From Thalassomonas viridans (GTDB taxonomy: Bacteria > Pseudomonadota > Gammaproteobacteria > Enterobacterales > Alteromonadaceae), in the NCBI RefSeq assembly GCF_000948985.2, contig NZ_CP059734.1:1-64000 (forward strand): DNA of 64,000 bases, written 5' to 3'. The position numbers were made by a program, and so were the translations under genes. The notes below the pieces were generated by a model. That model did not search any database, was not told the DNA's origin, and was given only the letters and a program-made list of their open reading frames with translations. Positions 1 through 8,076 of the stretch are shown one piece after another (positions within the stretch are counted from its first letter, which is position 1; each line of letters opens with the position of its first letter).

Positions 1-1
1 C

Positions 2-1537
2 GCCAAAGCCTGGACCTCGGGCCACAGCCTGGCCTCCGCCGAAACCGACAACCGCTTGCAGCGCGCCTGGGAGTACACGATCTCCTCTATGGGGGAGCAC
101 GGTACGGCGGAAGAATTAGCCAATAACAATTTTTATAAAATGATGTTCGGCAGTGTCGATACTACGGATAAACTCAGCCTGAACGCTAAGGCCGCGGCGC
201 TGAAAGACAACTATGACATCGAATTAAGCGATACCTTTACCGAACAGGGGATCAGCGAAGCCCTGGTGAGCCAGATCCAGGCCAAGGTTAAGCAGCATGT
301 CCATGTGCTTTACAATGCCGACTACCAGGCCGGCGATGCCCTTGCCGATGACGGCAATTCGGATCGCGGCGGTTTCCAGATGCACTTCTCTCCCTCCGGC
401 GACGGCATCAGCGATTTAACCCCGGTAACCAATAAACAGCAATATAAAGAGATGATGCAGTCGATTATCGACACCGCCGTTAACGAGTTGAAGGAAAATG
501 CCACTTATTCGGAGGATGTTAACGCCAAGTCTTATATTAGCCAGTTGGGGGCGGATCTCAAATCCTATGCCGGACATGACGATTTTACCACCTTCAGCCA
601 GGCGAAACTAAAATCCACGGCGCCAGAGTCCAAACAGGACAATTATGAGCCCTGGGGTATCAAGTCCGGCGCCAATACCCGGATTACCATGCAGCGTTAC
701 TTTGAGCTGGAGGCTGAGCCGACCAAAGCCACGCTTGGCGATACGGATCAGGGGGCGACCCTGGATTCCCTGACCTTTATCGTCAACACCTTAAGATCTA
801 TGAATGATGAAAGCGCGCTGGAAAACAAGGTAGCCGCCAATGAAAACTTCTCGGTACCGATCCAGACCGGCCATCATGCTTTTTTACTTAAACTCACCCC
901 TGAGCTGATGTCGGCGGTCGGCTCGGATGATGATATTGCCGACTGGATGGCGGATACCTTCGGTGACGGTTATGACTTCGGGGCTGATGACTTTGACAAC
1001 TATGGTACAGGCACGAAAGAGGAGATGCTGACGCATACTCGGACCATACTTGCCAAGCTGCCTGATCTTACCGATGATTTTAAAAGGACGGTGAGCGAAG
1101 AGGCTTTACGCAGGGTAGGCCTTGAAGACGCAGATGAGGATTCACTTAATTTCCATGATGTCGTTATTGATAATATCATGGCCGTGATGAATGAATACTT
1201 TCATGATTATTCATCCACTCATAGTGAAAGCGGCCAGCTAACTGTGAGTCAGTTAAGCAATTCAGATCACCTGGCCAGCGATTTGCTCGATGACGCTATC
1301 TGGCAGTCGCGTGATGACTTGGGGGATATGATCCCGGACGAAAATACGGTTATAGTGGCAGACACCAACTGGGGCAACGGCGACAACCATAAACAGTTCG
1401 GTTATAGCGTAAGTCCGCATACCGGCGCCGTGAAATTTGTACAAGTGGACGAACAAGGACAGATCAGCACCAAAGAAGCAGACAAGTGGTTTTCCGAGTC
1501 CACTTCTATTCTTACAGACATCAGCCAGTATAGCTAG
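2..1537 (+). CDS. Large acidic protein of unknown function, 3' end only
   Basis: The frame is open from the first bases of the window, so the TTG at 56 is probably not the real start and this is the C-terminal part of a longer protein (about 512 residues visible). It is rich in Asp, Glu, Ser and Asn, with no membrane segment and no motif I recognise. The C-terminal stretch around 1345-1460 (VIVADTNWGNGD, then FGYSVSPHTGAVKF) resembles a compact globular domain. The next gene starts 9 bases after the stop with a strong AGGAGG site, so the two are probably one operon. A DUF4157 protein lies 1.4 kb away, and such proteins often travel with exported effectors. A secreted or effector role is therefore possible but unproven. 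Confidence 0.75.
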   Translation, partial: AKAWTSGHSLASAETDNRLQRAWEYTISSMGEHGTAEELANNNFYKMMFGSVDTTDKLSLNAKAAALKDNYDIELSDTFTEQGISEALVSQIQAKVKQHVHVLYNADYQAGDALADDGNSDRGGFQMHFSPSGDGISDLTPVTNKQQYKEMMQSIIDTAVNELKENATYSEDVNAKSYISQLGADLKSYAGHDDFTTFSQAKLKSTAPESKQDNYEPWGIKSGANTRITMQRYFELEAEPTKATLGDTDQGATLDSLTFIVNTLRSMNDESALENKVAANENFSVPIQTGHHAFLLKLTPELMSAVGSDDDIADWMADTFGDGYDFGADDFDNYGTGTKEEMLTHTRTILAKLPDLTDDFKRTVSEEALRRVGLEDADEDSLNFHDVVIDNIMAVMNEYFHDYSSTHSESGQLTVSQLSNSDHLASDLLDDAIWQSRDDLGDMIPDENTVIVADTNWGNGDNHKQFGYSVSPHTGAVKFVQVDEQGQISTKEADKWFSESTSILTDISQYS

Positions 1538-1545
1538 GAGGCATA

Positions 1546-2067
1546 ATGCAACAACTACAAACTCAATGGCAAGTTGCCGATACGTTTTTTACCGGTGAGA
1601 GTGAATCAGGTACAAAAGGAAAATCGTTATTTGCTGTCCGGGCGAACGGCAAGGCTTATACGGATATCGGTCAATTGCTGCAAGACTACCCTTGCCTGAG
1701 GCAAGCCGACGTTGCCGGGGTCTGTGCCCAGATCATGCTGTTTTTACATAAGGGAGAGCAAGACAGGGTGATTATGGATGCCGGGCGCTTTAAGCAGGGC
1801 TATCAGTCCCGTTTATTGCAGGAGCGGCTGGATCCCGGTCTTGCGCCTTTGTATCGCCAGCACCCGGAATTTGATGTCAGCCGTATCCGGCCGCCGCAAT
1901 GGCAACACAACCTGCTCAGCTTCTTTTTTGTCGACCATACCAGTCGCTTGCCTTATAGCATGTCTTACCAATATCAGGCGGACGTTATACAGGGACATGA
2001 GTCAATAAACCAGGGCCAGGTTGAAGGTGCCCGGGCTTTTGAATGTCACCTGCTGGCAAGCCTGTAG
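1546..2067 (+). CDS. Hypothetical protein, 173 aa
   Basis: ATG at 1546 is preceded by AGGAGG six bases upstream, an excellent ribosome site, and the gene follows the large acidic protein by 9 bases. The product is soluble, with no signal peptide, membrane helix or known motif. It has aromatic and basic patches in its C-terminal half (WQHNLLSFFFVDHTSR). The tight spacing suggests co-translation with the upstream protein, perhaps as an accessory, chaperone or immunity-type partner. That role is inference from position only. Confidence 0.75.
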   Translation: MQQLQTQWQVADTFFTGESESGTKGKSLFAVRANGKAYTDIGQLLQDYPCLRQADVAGVCAQIMLFLHKGEQDRVIMDAGRFKQGYQSRLLQERLDPGLAPLYRQHPEFDVSRIRPPQWQHNLLSFFFVDHTSRLPYSMSYQYQADVIQGHESINQGQVEGARAFECHLLASL

Positions 2068-2210
2068 CAGACATGAACCGAGCTGTCTCTTAGTGCCCGG
2101 CTGCGGTTGCCTTGTATCTGGAAAACAGTACAACTACAATTTGGATTGATACGTCGGTTAAAGTGACGTTTGAAAATATAACCACATGATTGTATAAGAG
2201 AACTTCTCTG

Positions 2211-2417
2211 ATGATTGAACTTAAGATACAAGCGGTTGGTGCCGGGCTGGGGGTGGAGCTGCCACAGGAAGTGCTTGATCAGCTACAGGCGAGCGAAGGA
2301 GAAACCATCTTCCTGGAATATATGTGTGACGGCAGCTATCAGCTGGTGAAACACGATGAAGAACTGGCTGAGCGCATCAGCCTGATCGATGGCCAGATGC
2401 ATGAGGAAGACGCCTGA
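2211..2417 (+). CDS. AbrB/MazE-like small DNA-binding fold protein, 68 aa
   Basis: The start is taken at ATG 2211 (MIELKIQAVGAGLGVEL); a TTG at 2190 in frame would add seven residues. The pattern of basic beta strand, G-x-G-L-G-V-x-L-P, then a short helix and hydrophobic strand is that of swapped-hairpin AbrB-type antidotes. The C-terminal half (HDEELAERISLIDGQM) is an acidic helix typical of such antitoxins. No clear toxin follows: the next gene is DUF1643. It is therefore best called an AbrB-like protein that may regulate the following gene, not a proven antitoxin. Confidence 0.6.
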   Translation: MIELKIQAVGAGLGVELPQEVLDQLQASEGETIFLEYMCDGSYQLVKHDEELAERISLIDGQMHEEDA

Positions 2418-2427
2418 AAGCCCGGTG

Positions 2428-2901
2428 ATGGCAAGAAGTGCGGTATTTTCCCCATGCCGCAGATATCGTTATCAATTAGGGCGTGAATGGTCTGGTGGCG
2501 GCAAAACGTGCGTCTTTATTGGTTTGAATCCGTCAAAAGCAGACGAAACCAGGGATGATCCGACGATTCGCCGGTGTATCCGCTATGCCCGGGAGTGGGG
2601 TTATGACCGTTTGGTTATGGTTAATCTGTTCGCCTATCGCAGCACTAAGCCGGCTTGGTTGGCACGGGCGGATAATCCGGTAGGAGAGGAAAATAACAAG
2701 TATCTGCTGAAAGTGTGCCGAAGTGCCGATTTGCTTATCGCAGCCTGGGGCAATCACGGAGCTCTGCACAGGCGCGATCAAGCCGTAAAACAACTATTGT
2801 CCGAATTCGTTATCAAGTGTCTGAAACTCACCAAGCTGGGCCATCCGGCCCACCCGCTGTTCTTGCCGAAAAGCGTCAAGCCGGTTGCTTTTCAATATTA
2901 G
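2428..2901 (+). CDS. DUF1643 domain protein
   Basis: The product (157 aa from ATG 2428) has the DUF1643 layout: an N-terminal AVFSPCRRYRYQLGREW, the core FIGLNPSKADETRDDPT-x-RR, then the central MVNLFAYR and a C-terminal LGHPAHPLFLP. The family is widespread and its biochemical role is not settled. An in-frame ATG at 2389 would overlap the upstream gene by 29 bases. I prefer 2428 because family members begin close to the AVFSPC segment. The gene follows the AbrB-like gene by 10 bases and is probably co-transcribed with it. Confidence 0.8.
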   Translation: MARSAVFSPCRRYRYQLGREWSGGGKTCVFIGLNPSKADETRDDPTIRRCIRYAREWGYDRLVMVNLFAYRSTKPAWLARADNPVGEENNKYLLKVCRSADLLIAAWGNHGALHRRDQAVKQLLSEFVIKCLKLTKLGHPAHPLFLPKSVKPVAFQY

Positions 2902-2908
2902 TAACTGC

Positions 2909-4030
2909 TTAGCAGCTGCAGCCGAAACATTTACATTCCATTTTACGTGCCCTGCCCTCGGTATACCATTCGGTATGGGATGCCTCATGAGCCAAAGTAG
3001 CAGCCAGATCGCAGCATTTGCTGTGGTTAAATGCTTCTTTGCCTATTTCTATGTACCAGGAGGCCGGGAAGGTCCAGCCGCACAGGCCCAGATCCGGCAC
3101 ATAGTCGTATCTCAGTTTACGCAGGGCGGTTTTGATCAGCAGTTTGCCCAGCCAGCTGAGGTAGCTGCAGCTGGAGACGGTCGCAATGGCCGTGGCAATT
3201 GCCGTATGCATCTGGGCTTCTTTTGCCGCCGGAAATCCCTTGAGTTTATATCTTTGCACGGCTAAAGACCGGACACTGGATATGGGCATAGCGTCTACCC
3301 GTTTATTCTGGCTATTACGCTGCTGCAGCACATGGGTTAATTCGTGGGCCAGCAGCCACTTTCCCGCAAAACTGCCGGGATTGAATTTGCCGCTGTTGAG
3401 ATAGATATGATTACCGCTGGCAAAAGCTTCGGCATTGAGTTGTCGGGTCATTTTTACCGCCTGCCCGTCGGTGTGAATACGCACCTGGCTAAAAGAGTGA
3501 CCAAAGCGTGCTTCCATTTCCCGCCTGAGCCGCCCGGGCAGTTTGTTACCGCCGCCTTGTTTCAGCTGTGATTTCAAGGCAGGCGTTACCTCACTCTGGC
3601 CGCCATCCTGCGCTTTCTTTTGCACCATCTGGCCGCTGTCGTCATCGTCTTCAATGTTGGCCGCCGATGAACAGGTGGCGCCTGAAATTCCCTTGGCCTG
3701 GATGGCGACATTATCGGTAGCTTCATACTCTTCGTTTGCCGGGCTTGCTTGCCCCGGCTCCTGTCGGGCAACAGGCTTGTTCATCACATGGTCTGCAACC
3801 CGGTCGGCTTCCCGTTCATAGGCATTTGCGGATGTGTTAGCCGTTTCCTGTTGCCTGCTTAGGACCGGGGTATGGGAGGCCGTCAGTAACGGGCTCATTT
3901 CCCGGCCGGTGAGAATGCCGCGCAGAAGCGACCTGATTTTACGGCTATGGCCGGGTTTTGGCCTGGAGCGGTTTTTCACTTTTCCGGGAGCAAAAGTTCT
4001 GGCTTGTGGTGTCGTTGCAAATGTGAGCAT
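2909..4030 (-). CDS. DUF4157 protein with two HExxH motifs and Cys-rich tail
   Basis: Start chosen at 4030 because AAGGAGA lies seven bases upstream; the frame also runs back to 4129. Residues 1-150 are basic then low-complexity (EREADRVADHVM). Residues about 150-240 are a DUF4157 domain: ARFGHSFSQVRIHTD, NAEAFASGNHIYL, and the zinc motif HELTH at residues 229-233 followed by VLQQ. The remaining 130 residues are a separate domain with a second zincin motif, HEASH at 348-352, then a tail with five cysteines in the last 15 residues. DUF4157 proteins are frequently linked to extracellular contractile injection systems or polymorphic toxins. The second domain may be the active effector. It has no signal peptide and is convergent with the DUF1643 gene. 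Confidence 0.8.
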   Translation of the reverse strand: MLTFATTPQARTFAPGKVKNRSRPKPGHSRKIRSLLRGILTGREMSPLLTASHTPVLSRQQETANTSANAYEREADRVADHVMNKPVARQEPGQASPANEEYEATDNVAIQAKGISGATCSSAANIEDDDDSGQMVQKKAQDGGQSEVTPALKSQLKQGGGNKLPGRLRREMEARFGHSFSQVRIHTDGQAVKMTRQLNAEAFASGNHIYLNSGKFNPGSFAGKWLLAHELTHVLQQRNSQNKRVDAMPISSVRSLAVQRYKLKGFPAAKEAQMHTAIATAIATVSSCSYLSWLGKLLIKTALRKLRYDYVPDLGLCGWTFPASWYIEIGKEAFNHSKCCDLAATLAHEASHTEWYTEGRARKMECKCFGCSC

Positions 4031-4349
4031 GCCCAGTCTCCTTCGCTGCATAACAGCTGTCGCTGACGAGTCTGAAAACTTTCCTGTCAAGAAAACCGGC
4101 TGCAAACGCTGTTTATTGCAGCCTTGCATTGCTTTGCAAGGTAAAATTTAGGTCATAGCGGACAATAATACCAACGAAGATAAAAGCGATTATTAAGTAA
4201 ATTATCGGTGCCGACAGAAAGCCACTGAAAACACAAGCTTTTAATTTGATGAACAGGTTTTCGCCAGGTGCTGTTTTTTAGTTAAGCCTTGCTTCCCCGT
4301 GTACTTTTTTGCATATTACACTTTATTAATATCATGTTAAGGAAAATAC

Positions 4350-4964
4350 TTGCTGTTACTTGAAAATGTTTCTAAGTCTTATCAAAAAAATCAGGTTATC
4401 AATAACTTAACCTATAGGTTTGATGAAGACCGTTATTGTATCACAGGCCCTAACGGCAGCGGTAAAACCACTTTGCTGATGTTGGCGGCGGGCCTGGAAA
4501 TGGTCAGCTCAGGGCGGATAATCTTAGACGGTGCCCCGGTTTATTCTGCTTTGGCCAAACGCCGTTTGGGGATTTCTTCCGACAAGATTTTACTGCCGGA
4601 TTTCCTGACGCCGCAACAATTGCTGGAGTTCCACTGTGCGCAGCATCATCGCCGTTTTCCGGAAGATCTCATTGAGATGCTGGACTTTGCCGGCCAGCTG
4701 ACAACCCGGGTGTCAGCTCTATCCCTCGGTAATTTAAAAAAGATTTCCCTGATGCTGGCGTTGGTGCATGAACCTGAATATTTGTTGCTGGACGAGCCGA
4801 CTACGGGCCTGGATCATCAAAGCCGGGATTGGTTTTTGGACTATCTCGATAATTATCCGGGAAGGATCATAGTCACCAGCCATGAAGAAAGCTTTACCGC
4901 CAACGAGTATTACCTGAGGGTATTGCTCAGCGAGTTAAACCAATACGGCGGCCGGGTAGCATGA
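4350..4964 (+). CDS. ABC transporter ATP-binding protein, 204 aa
   Basis: Compact ABC ATPase. Walker A GPNGSGKTT is at residues 33-41, the ABC signature is the divergent LSLGNLKK near 124, Walker B YLLLDEPTTGLD is at about 144-155 and the H-loop histidine lies in TSHE near 177. The start is TTG, supported by AAGGA seven bases upstream. Its stop overlaps the start of the next gene (ATGA), so the membrane partner is translationally coupled. The pair has the form of an ABC-2-type exporter or membrane-protein regulator. The substrate cannot be deduced. Confidence 0.9.
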   Translation: MLLLENVSKSYQKNQVINNLTYRFDEDRYCITGPNGSGKTTLLMLAAGLEMVSSGRIILDGAPVYSALAKRRLGISSDKILLPDFLTPQQLLEFHCAQHHRRFPEDLIEMLDFAGQLTTRVSALSLGNLKKISLMLALVHEPEYLLLDEPTTGLDHQSRDWFLDYLDNYPGRIIVTSHEESFTANEYYLRVLLSELNQYGGRVA

Positions 4965-6073
4965 GCCGGTATTTTAAACTCAGGGGCCAGATTTATTATC
5001 ATGAACTAAAACGTATGCTGGCATCGGTTAGCCAGCTGTTTACTTTTCTGATGATGATACTCTACCTGGCCATTCCGGCATCGGTGCTCACCGCCCTGGT
5101 ATCCTTAAGCGTGATAGCGGATACCGATACCCCGACAGATCAGCGTATTCTTTATCAGTGGGGTTATTTCATCCTGGTTTACGTTATGCTCAGCATCCAG
5201 AAAAACGCCATATTGGCGCAAAGTTACCGCCCCTATATGGCCAGCCTGCTGATCCCGGCCGGGCAAAAGCACAGCGCCACATTTTTGCTGACCCTGGCCG
5301 CCGGCAACCTGCCCTTATTGGCGCCGGTATTTTTGCTGGGTTATATTCCCGACTGGCAGACCTTTACCACCCAGCTGCATTTTCCGCTGTTTGCGCTTTC
5401 AGTTCTGGTTATTGCGTGGATCAGCCTGAAAAATAAGGCATTTCCCTGGTTAACCTTATGCCTGGCGCCCCTGCTGCTCCATGTTGGCTCAAGTCATTAT
5501 CCCGTCGGCGCCATTGCCCTTAATAGCTGCGTATTGGCGCTGTTGCTGGCGGAGGCGGTTTTTGAACCTTTGCTCCTTATCAACCGGCAGCGCCAGCGGA
5601 TGCGGCATTACTGGCAGATACGCTGGATTGCCATTTTACAAAAACCTGCCAATCTTACCGGCCGGATATATTTTTGTACCTTGTTTCTTGCCCTGGTAGC
5701 TTATGTGCAATATAAAATGGTGCTTGAGGCAAATGCTTATATCCAGATCCTGGTTTGCTGGGTGTTGGCCCTGGTCATAGGCTCTTATCAATTCGACAAT
5801 GAAGCCTTTTACCGTAAATATCACCATTACCTGGCCGGTTTGTTAAACCGGCCGCGCAGCCGTTATCTGCAGGATATGCTGCCGGCTGTTTTTATGGCCT
5901 TTGTTGCCGGTCTCGCCATGACTTCGGGTTTGAATTTTTCCGGTGAAATGTTAGTGCTCCTGCCCTTAGGCGTACTGCTTACTGTTGTCGGCGTAACTAA
6001 GTTTTACCGTAATTTTTTCATTTTACCCAGCCTGTTTTATGCCCTGTTCCTGTTCAGGCTTAAACTGGCTTAA
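4961..6073 (+). CDS. Polytopic membrane protein, ABC permease partner
   Basis: 370 residues with roughly ten hydrophobic segments spread over the whole length (for example near residues 25-50, 70-85, 105-150, 165-200, 230-265, 300-345, 350-367). It begins in a 4-base overlap (ATGA) with the ABC ATPase gene, so it is almost certainly the membrane component of that transporter. No substrate motif is visible. It does not show the short ABC-2 pattern clearly, so I name it by position and topology only. Confidence 0.8.
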   Translation: MSRYFKLRGQIYYHELKRMLASVSQLFTFLMMILYLAIPASVLTALVSLSVIADTDTPTDQRILYQWGYFILVYVMLSIQKNAILAQSYRPYMASLLIPAGQKHSATFLLTLAAGNLPLLAPVFLLGYIPDWQTFTTQLHFPLFALSVLVIAWISLKNKAFPWLTLCLAPLLLHVGSSHYPVGAIALNSCVLALLLAEAVFEPLLLINRQRQRMRHYWQIRWIAILQKPANLTGRIYFCTLFLALVAYVQYKMVLEANAYIQILVCWVLALVIGSYQFDNEAFYRKYHHYLAGLLNRPRSRYLQDMLPAVFMAFVAGLAMTSGLNFSGEMLVLLPLGVLLTVVGVTKFYRNFFILPSLFYALFLFRLKLA

Positions 6074-6148
6074 TTGCAGGTAAGGTTGTTTCGTTATTCC
6101 TGCACATCCATGTACTTACGGCACAACATTCGTCCGTGAAGCCGCTCC

Positions 6149-6259
6149 ATACCATACATCCGGCACCGCCGCTCCTTTGCTTCCATGCAACCGCGGCATA
6201 CCATACATCCTGTACCGCCGCTCCTTTGCTTCCATGCAACCGCGGCATACCATACATCC
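6149..6259 (+). repeat. 49-bp tandem repeat, 2.3 copies
   Basis: Units run 6149-6197, 6198-6246 and a partial third 6247-6259. The first two units differ only at the junction of the ATACATCC segment (GGC against TGT). The unit contains CCGCCGCTCCTTTGCTTCC. Short frames across it translate as repeats on both strands, but none looks like a real gene. Confidence 0.9.
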
Positions 6260-6272
6260 TGTATATAACAAA

Positions 6273-6303
6273 AACGCTGCAACCGGTTCCCGGCTGCGGC
6301 GTT
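6273..6303 (-). terminator. Rho-independent terminator for the minus-strand gene remnant
   Basis: Fourteen-base arms, AACGCTGCAACCGG at 6273-6286 and CCGGCTGCGGCGTT at 6290-6303, pair with few mismatches around a three-base loop. Read on the minus strand the stem is followed by a T-run. It lies 27 bases past the stop of the minus-strand remnant at 6330. Confidence 0.65.
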
Positions 6304-6329
6304 TCGGCATTTGTACCGGAAACTTTACT

Positions 6330-6533
6330 TTAGGTTTCGGTCACCGGCTCACGCAAAGGGCCATATTCGCACGGCAGGCGTTCGTTATCTTCCAGCAAAG
6401 CCATAAAGTCTTTCCTGACGGGAACACAAGCCGTGTACTCGGCAATTGCCCGTGAATTTAACAGCGGCGGCTTACCTAGGATCCGGGCGGCCCTTTCGCT
6501 CAGTTGCGCCTGGCGGTTGTGGCGGGCGAGAAA
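6330..6533 (-). pseudogene. 3' remnant of an unidentified protein gene
   Basis: A minus-strand frame is open from 6533 to a TAA at 6330-6332 and has no plausible start. The encoded stretch (ARILGKPPLLNSRAIAEYT, then CVPVRKDFMALLEDN) reads like real protein rather than a shadow frame. It is followed at normal distance by a good terminator. I read it as the C-terminal end of a gene whose 5' part has been lost. The family is not recognised. The opposite strand carries another gene relic that overlaps its upstream end. Confidence 0.4.
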
Positions 6534-6847
6534 TTAAGTCCGGCGCTGGCAACAGGTTTTCCCCAAAGTGCCTTTGCTTGATGGCTACGGTACGACGGAA
6601 GCAAACGCCATCTTTATTTCCAACACGGTGCAGAACTCACGGCCCGGCGGCCTGGGCAACCCCCTGTCCGGTTATGAAGTGCAGCTGCTAAACCCGGATC
6701 ATATCCCGGTTGGCGACGGCGAAAGCGGCGATCTCTTTATCCGGGATGCGGACGGTTTAGTATTTCCTCCAGGCGCTGCACGCCGACTTTCCCGGTTATG
6801 TCGGCAACTGGTTGGGGACTTTTCCCGAATCACATTTTACATCTTAA
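6501..6847 (+). pseudogene. Frameshifted remnant of an AMP-dependent ligase
   Basis: Three frames must be joined. Frame one at 6501-6578 gives LRLAVVAGEKLSPALA, the segment before the A5 motif of AMP-binding synthetases. Frame two from about 6571 gives LDGYGTTEAN (the YGxTE adenylate motif), then GGLGNPLSGYEV and GESGDLFIRD. Frame three gives FPGYVGNWLGTFPESHF and ends at TAA 6845-6847. The N-terminal two thirds and the C-terminal lysine domain are missing. The original enzyme would have been an acyl-CoA or aryl-CoA synthetase-type adenylating enzyme. It is clearly dead. Confidence 0.7.
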
Positions 6848-6877
6848 CTTATATTAGACATAGATATTAGGCATACA

Positions 6878-6911
6878 GGGACGGGCAAATACGGCACTGA
6901 ATCGCCCGCCC
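6878..6911 (+). terminator. GC-rich hairpin with T-tract
   Basis: GGGACGGGC (6878-6886) pairs with GCCCGCCC (6904-6911), followed on the plus strand by TTTTACCTTT. It lies just after the AMP-ligase relic and just past the 3' end of the minus-strand gene at 6920, so it may act in both directions. Confidence 0.55.
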
Positions 6912-6919
6912 TTTTACCT

Positions 6920-7213
6920 TTATTCGTCCTCGCTATTCAGGTTTACCTTAAGGGCACGCAGGCCCTGGTGGACCTCGTCGATTTGATCCCGGTAGGTTCT
7001 GATTTGTATTTTCAGCTTATAACACACATACCATATCCCTTCACTGGTTTCCGGCGTGATGCAAGCGGGGTCGCGCGCCACCGCGGCGAAAGCATCGCAG
7101 AGGAACGAGCATTCGTCACTGAATTTATTAAAGTCATCGCATAGTTCCAGGCTCTCGCTTGCCAGTTGAGATCTTTTGGCTTCAAACTCCCGGAGTCTTG
7201 TTGATTCAGACAT
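6920..7213 (-). CDS. Small hypothetical protein, 97 aa, second of an overlapping pair
   Basis: A helical, cysteine-containing soluble protein: an N-terminal charged helix, a central motif DDFNKFSDECSFLCDAF, and a C-terminal helix (IRTYRDQIDEVHQGLRAL). Its ATG lies inside the end of the preceding gene with an 8-base overlap (ATGTCTGA), so the two are translationally coupled. A second, frameshifted copy of this gene is found near 41.8-42.05 kb, where the same NFNKFSKEC motif is legible, so this is a repeated accessory gene family in the genome. Function unknown. Confidence 0.7.
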   Translation of the reverse strand: MSESTRLREFEAKRSQLASESLELCDDFNKFSDECSFLCDAFAAVARDPACITPETSEGIWYVCYKLKIQIRTYRDQIDEVHQGLRALKVNLNSEDE

Positions 7214-7430
7214 GATACCGGCCTCCTGTGTTGGTTGAGTAAAGTAAGCCCGTTAACAAACGCACAGCCGCAGGAGAAGTGCTGCCGGTGATCTTGACGG
7301 CATTTGCTGTCGGCGGCTGCTGATGTTTAGGAATGAGCTTGGCAATGGACTCGGGTAGGGGGATAGGTATATTTTCTGTTAAATAAACTTTAACCGAGTG
7401 AAACTCTGGCATATCATTAGGTTTAGCCAT
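7206..7430 (-). CDS. Small hypothetical protein, 74 aa, first of an overlapping pair
   Basis: Start chosen at ATG 7430 (MAKPNDMPEF) with GGGAG upstream; an in-frame ATG at 7445 would add five residues. The protein is short, proline-rich in its first half (LTENIPIPLPES), with a hydrophobic C-terminus (AAVRLLTGLLYS). It overlaps the 97-aa gene by eight bases. No family recognised. A degraded relative of its 3' end appears next to the relic copy of the partner near 42.0 kb. Confidence 0.6.
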   Translation of the reverse strand: MAKPNDMPEFHSVKVYLTENIPIPLPESIAKLIPKHQQPPTANAVKITGSTSPAAVRLLTGLLYSTNTGGRYHV

Positions 7431-7445
7431 AATGGATACTCCCAT

Positions 7446-8076
7446 GGTTTGTATCTATTTTGGTTAGCTACCTCTGAGTGTCTTCAGCACTTGGGGGTAG
7501 CGCCTTGTCGTTTGCGCTTTTTCTGCGCTTTTTCTACAGGTAAGAAACACCTCCTCTGCTTATTAATAACCACCTATAGTTTTAGTACAAAATACGGGAT
7601 AAATCCGGTTTTGCCGGTAAATAATACTAGTGATATTTTTTAATACTGTACGGATAAGTGTACAGATTGAAATACATATATAAAACAGAGGTTTATCTAG
7701 TTTGAGAGAGTAGTGTATGCTCCATTAAAACAAGCAAAAGATTATTGGCGACAGGTAATTGCAAACCAGGCGTTAGCCGTTAAAGCGTGAAGTTGTACCA
7801 GGGGACATGACATTAATGTTAACTTATGTCCGCCATGTTAAAGATTGCCCGCATTCAGCCTCGTCTATACAGGAGTCGGTGGTCTTGTTATGCCGAACAG
7901 GATAGGTAAGTTATGATTGTTAACAACTTTATTTGTAAGGTACGACAAAATCGCTTGGTGTTAACAACTTTATTTGTACTGGCTCAAATTCCATCTGACA
8001 GTTTTACCACTAAGTTTCGATATAGCAGTACAGTCCGGTTAGTGCGCTAAGTTGACGTAAGTAACTAAAAAGCTTG
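7446..8076. other. 630-bp non-coding region before the STAND gene
   Basis: No convincing gene. It contains an imperfect hairpin with arms GGACATGA (7803-7810) and TTATGTCC (7824-7831), a direct repeat (7918-7978), and GTTAGTGCGCTA (8038-8049), whose inverse with one extra base recurs after the STAND gene at 12796-12808. The region is AT-rich compared with the flanking metabolic genes. Confidence 0.6.
7918..7978 (+). repeat. 20-bp direct repeat, 41 bp apart
   Basis: TGTTAACAACTTTATTTGTA occurs at 7918-7937 and again at 7959-7978 without mismatch. The copies begin about 160 and 120 bases upstream of the STAND gene and could be regulator sites or recombination scars. Confidence 0.85.

Noticed and set aside
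2211..2901. Toxin-antitoxin pair (AbrB-like plus next gene)
   Set aside because: The second gene is DUF1643, not a known toxin type, so the pair is reported without that label.
6060..6333. Several repetitive short frames on both strands
   Set aside because: They only translate the 49-bp tandem repeat; the repetition explains the open frames.
7770..7860. Integron attC-like site (GCGTTAG and hairpin)
   Set aside because: The core sites do not pair as attC requires, and there is no integrase or cassette array in view.
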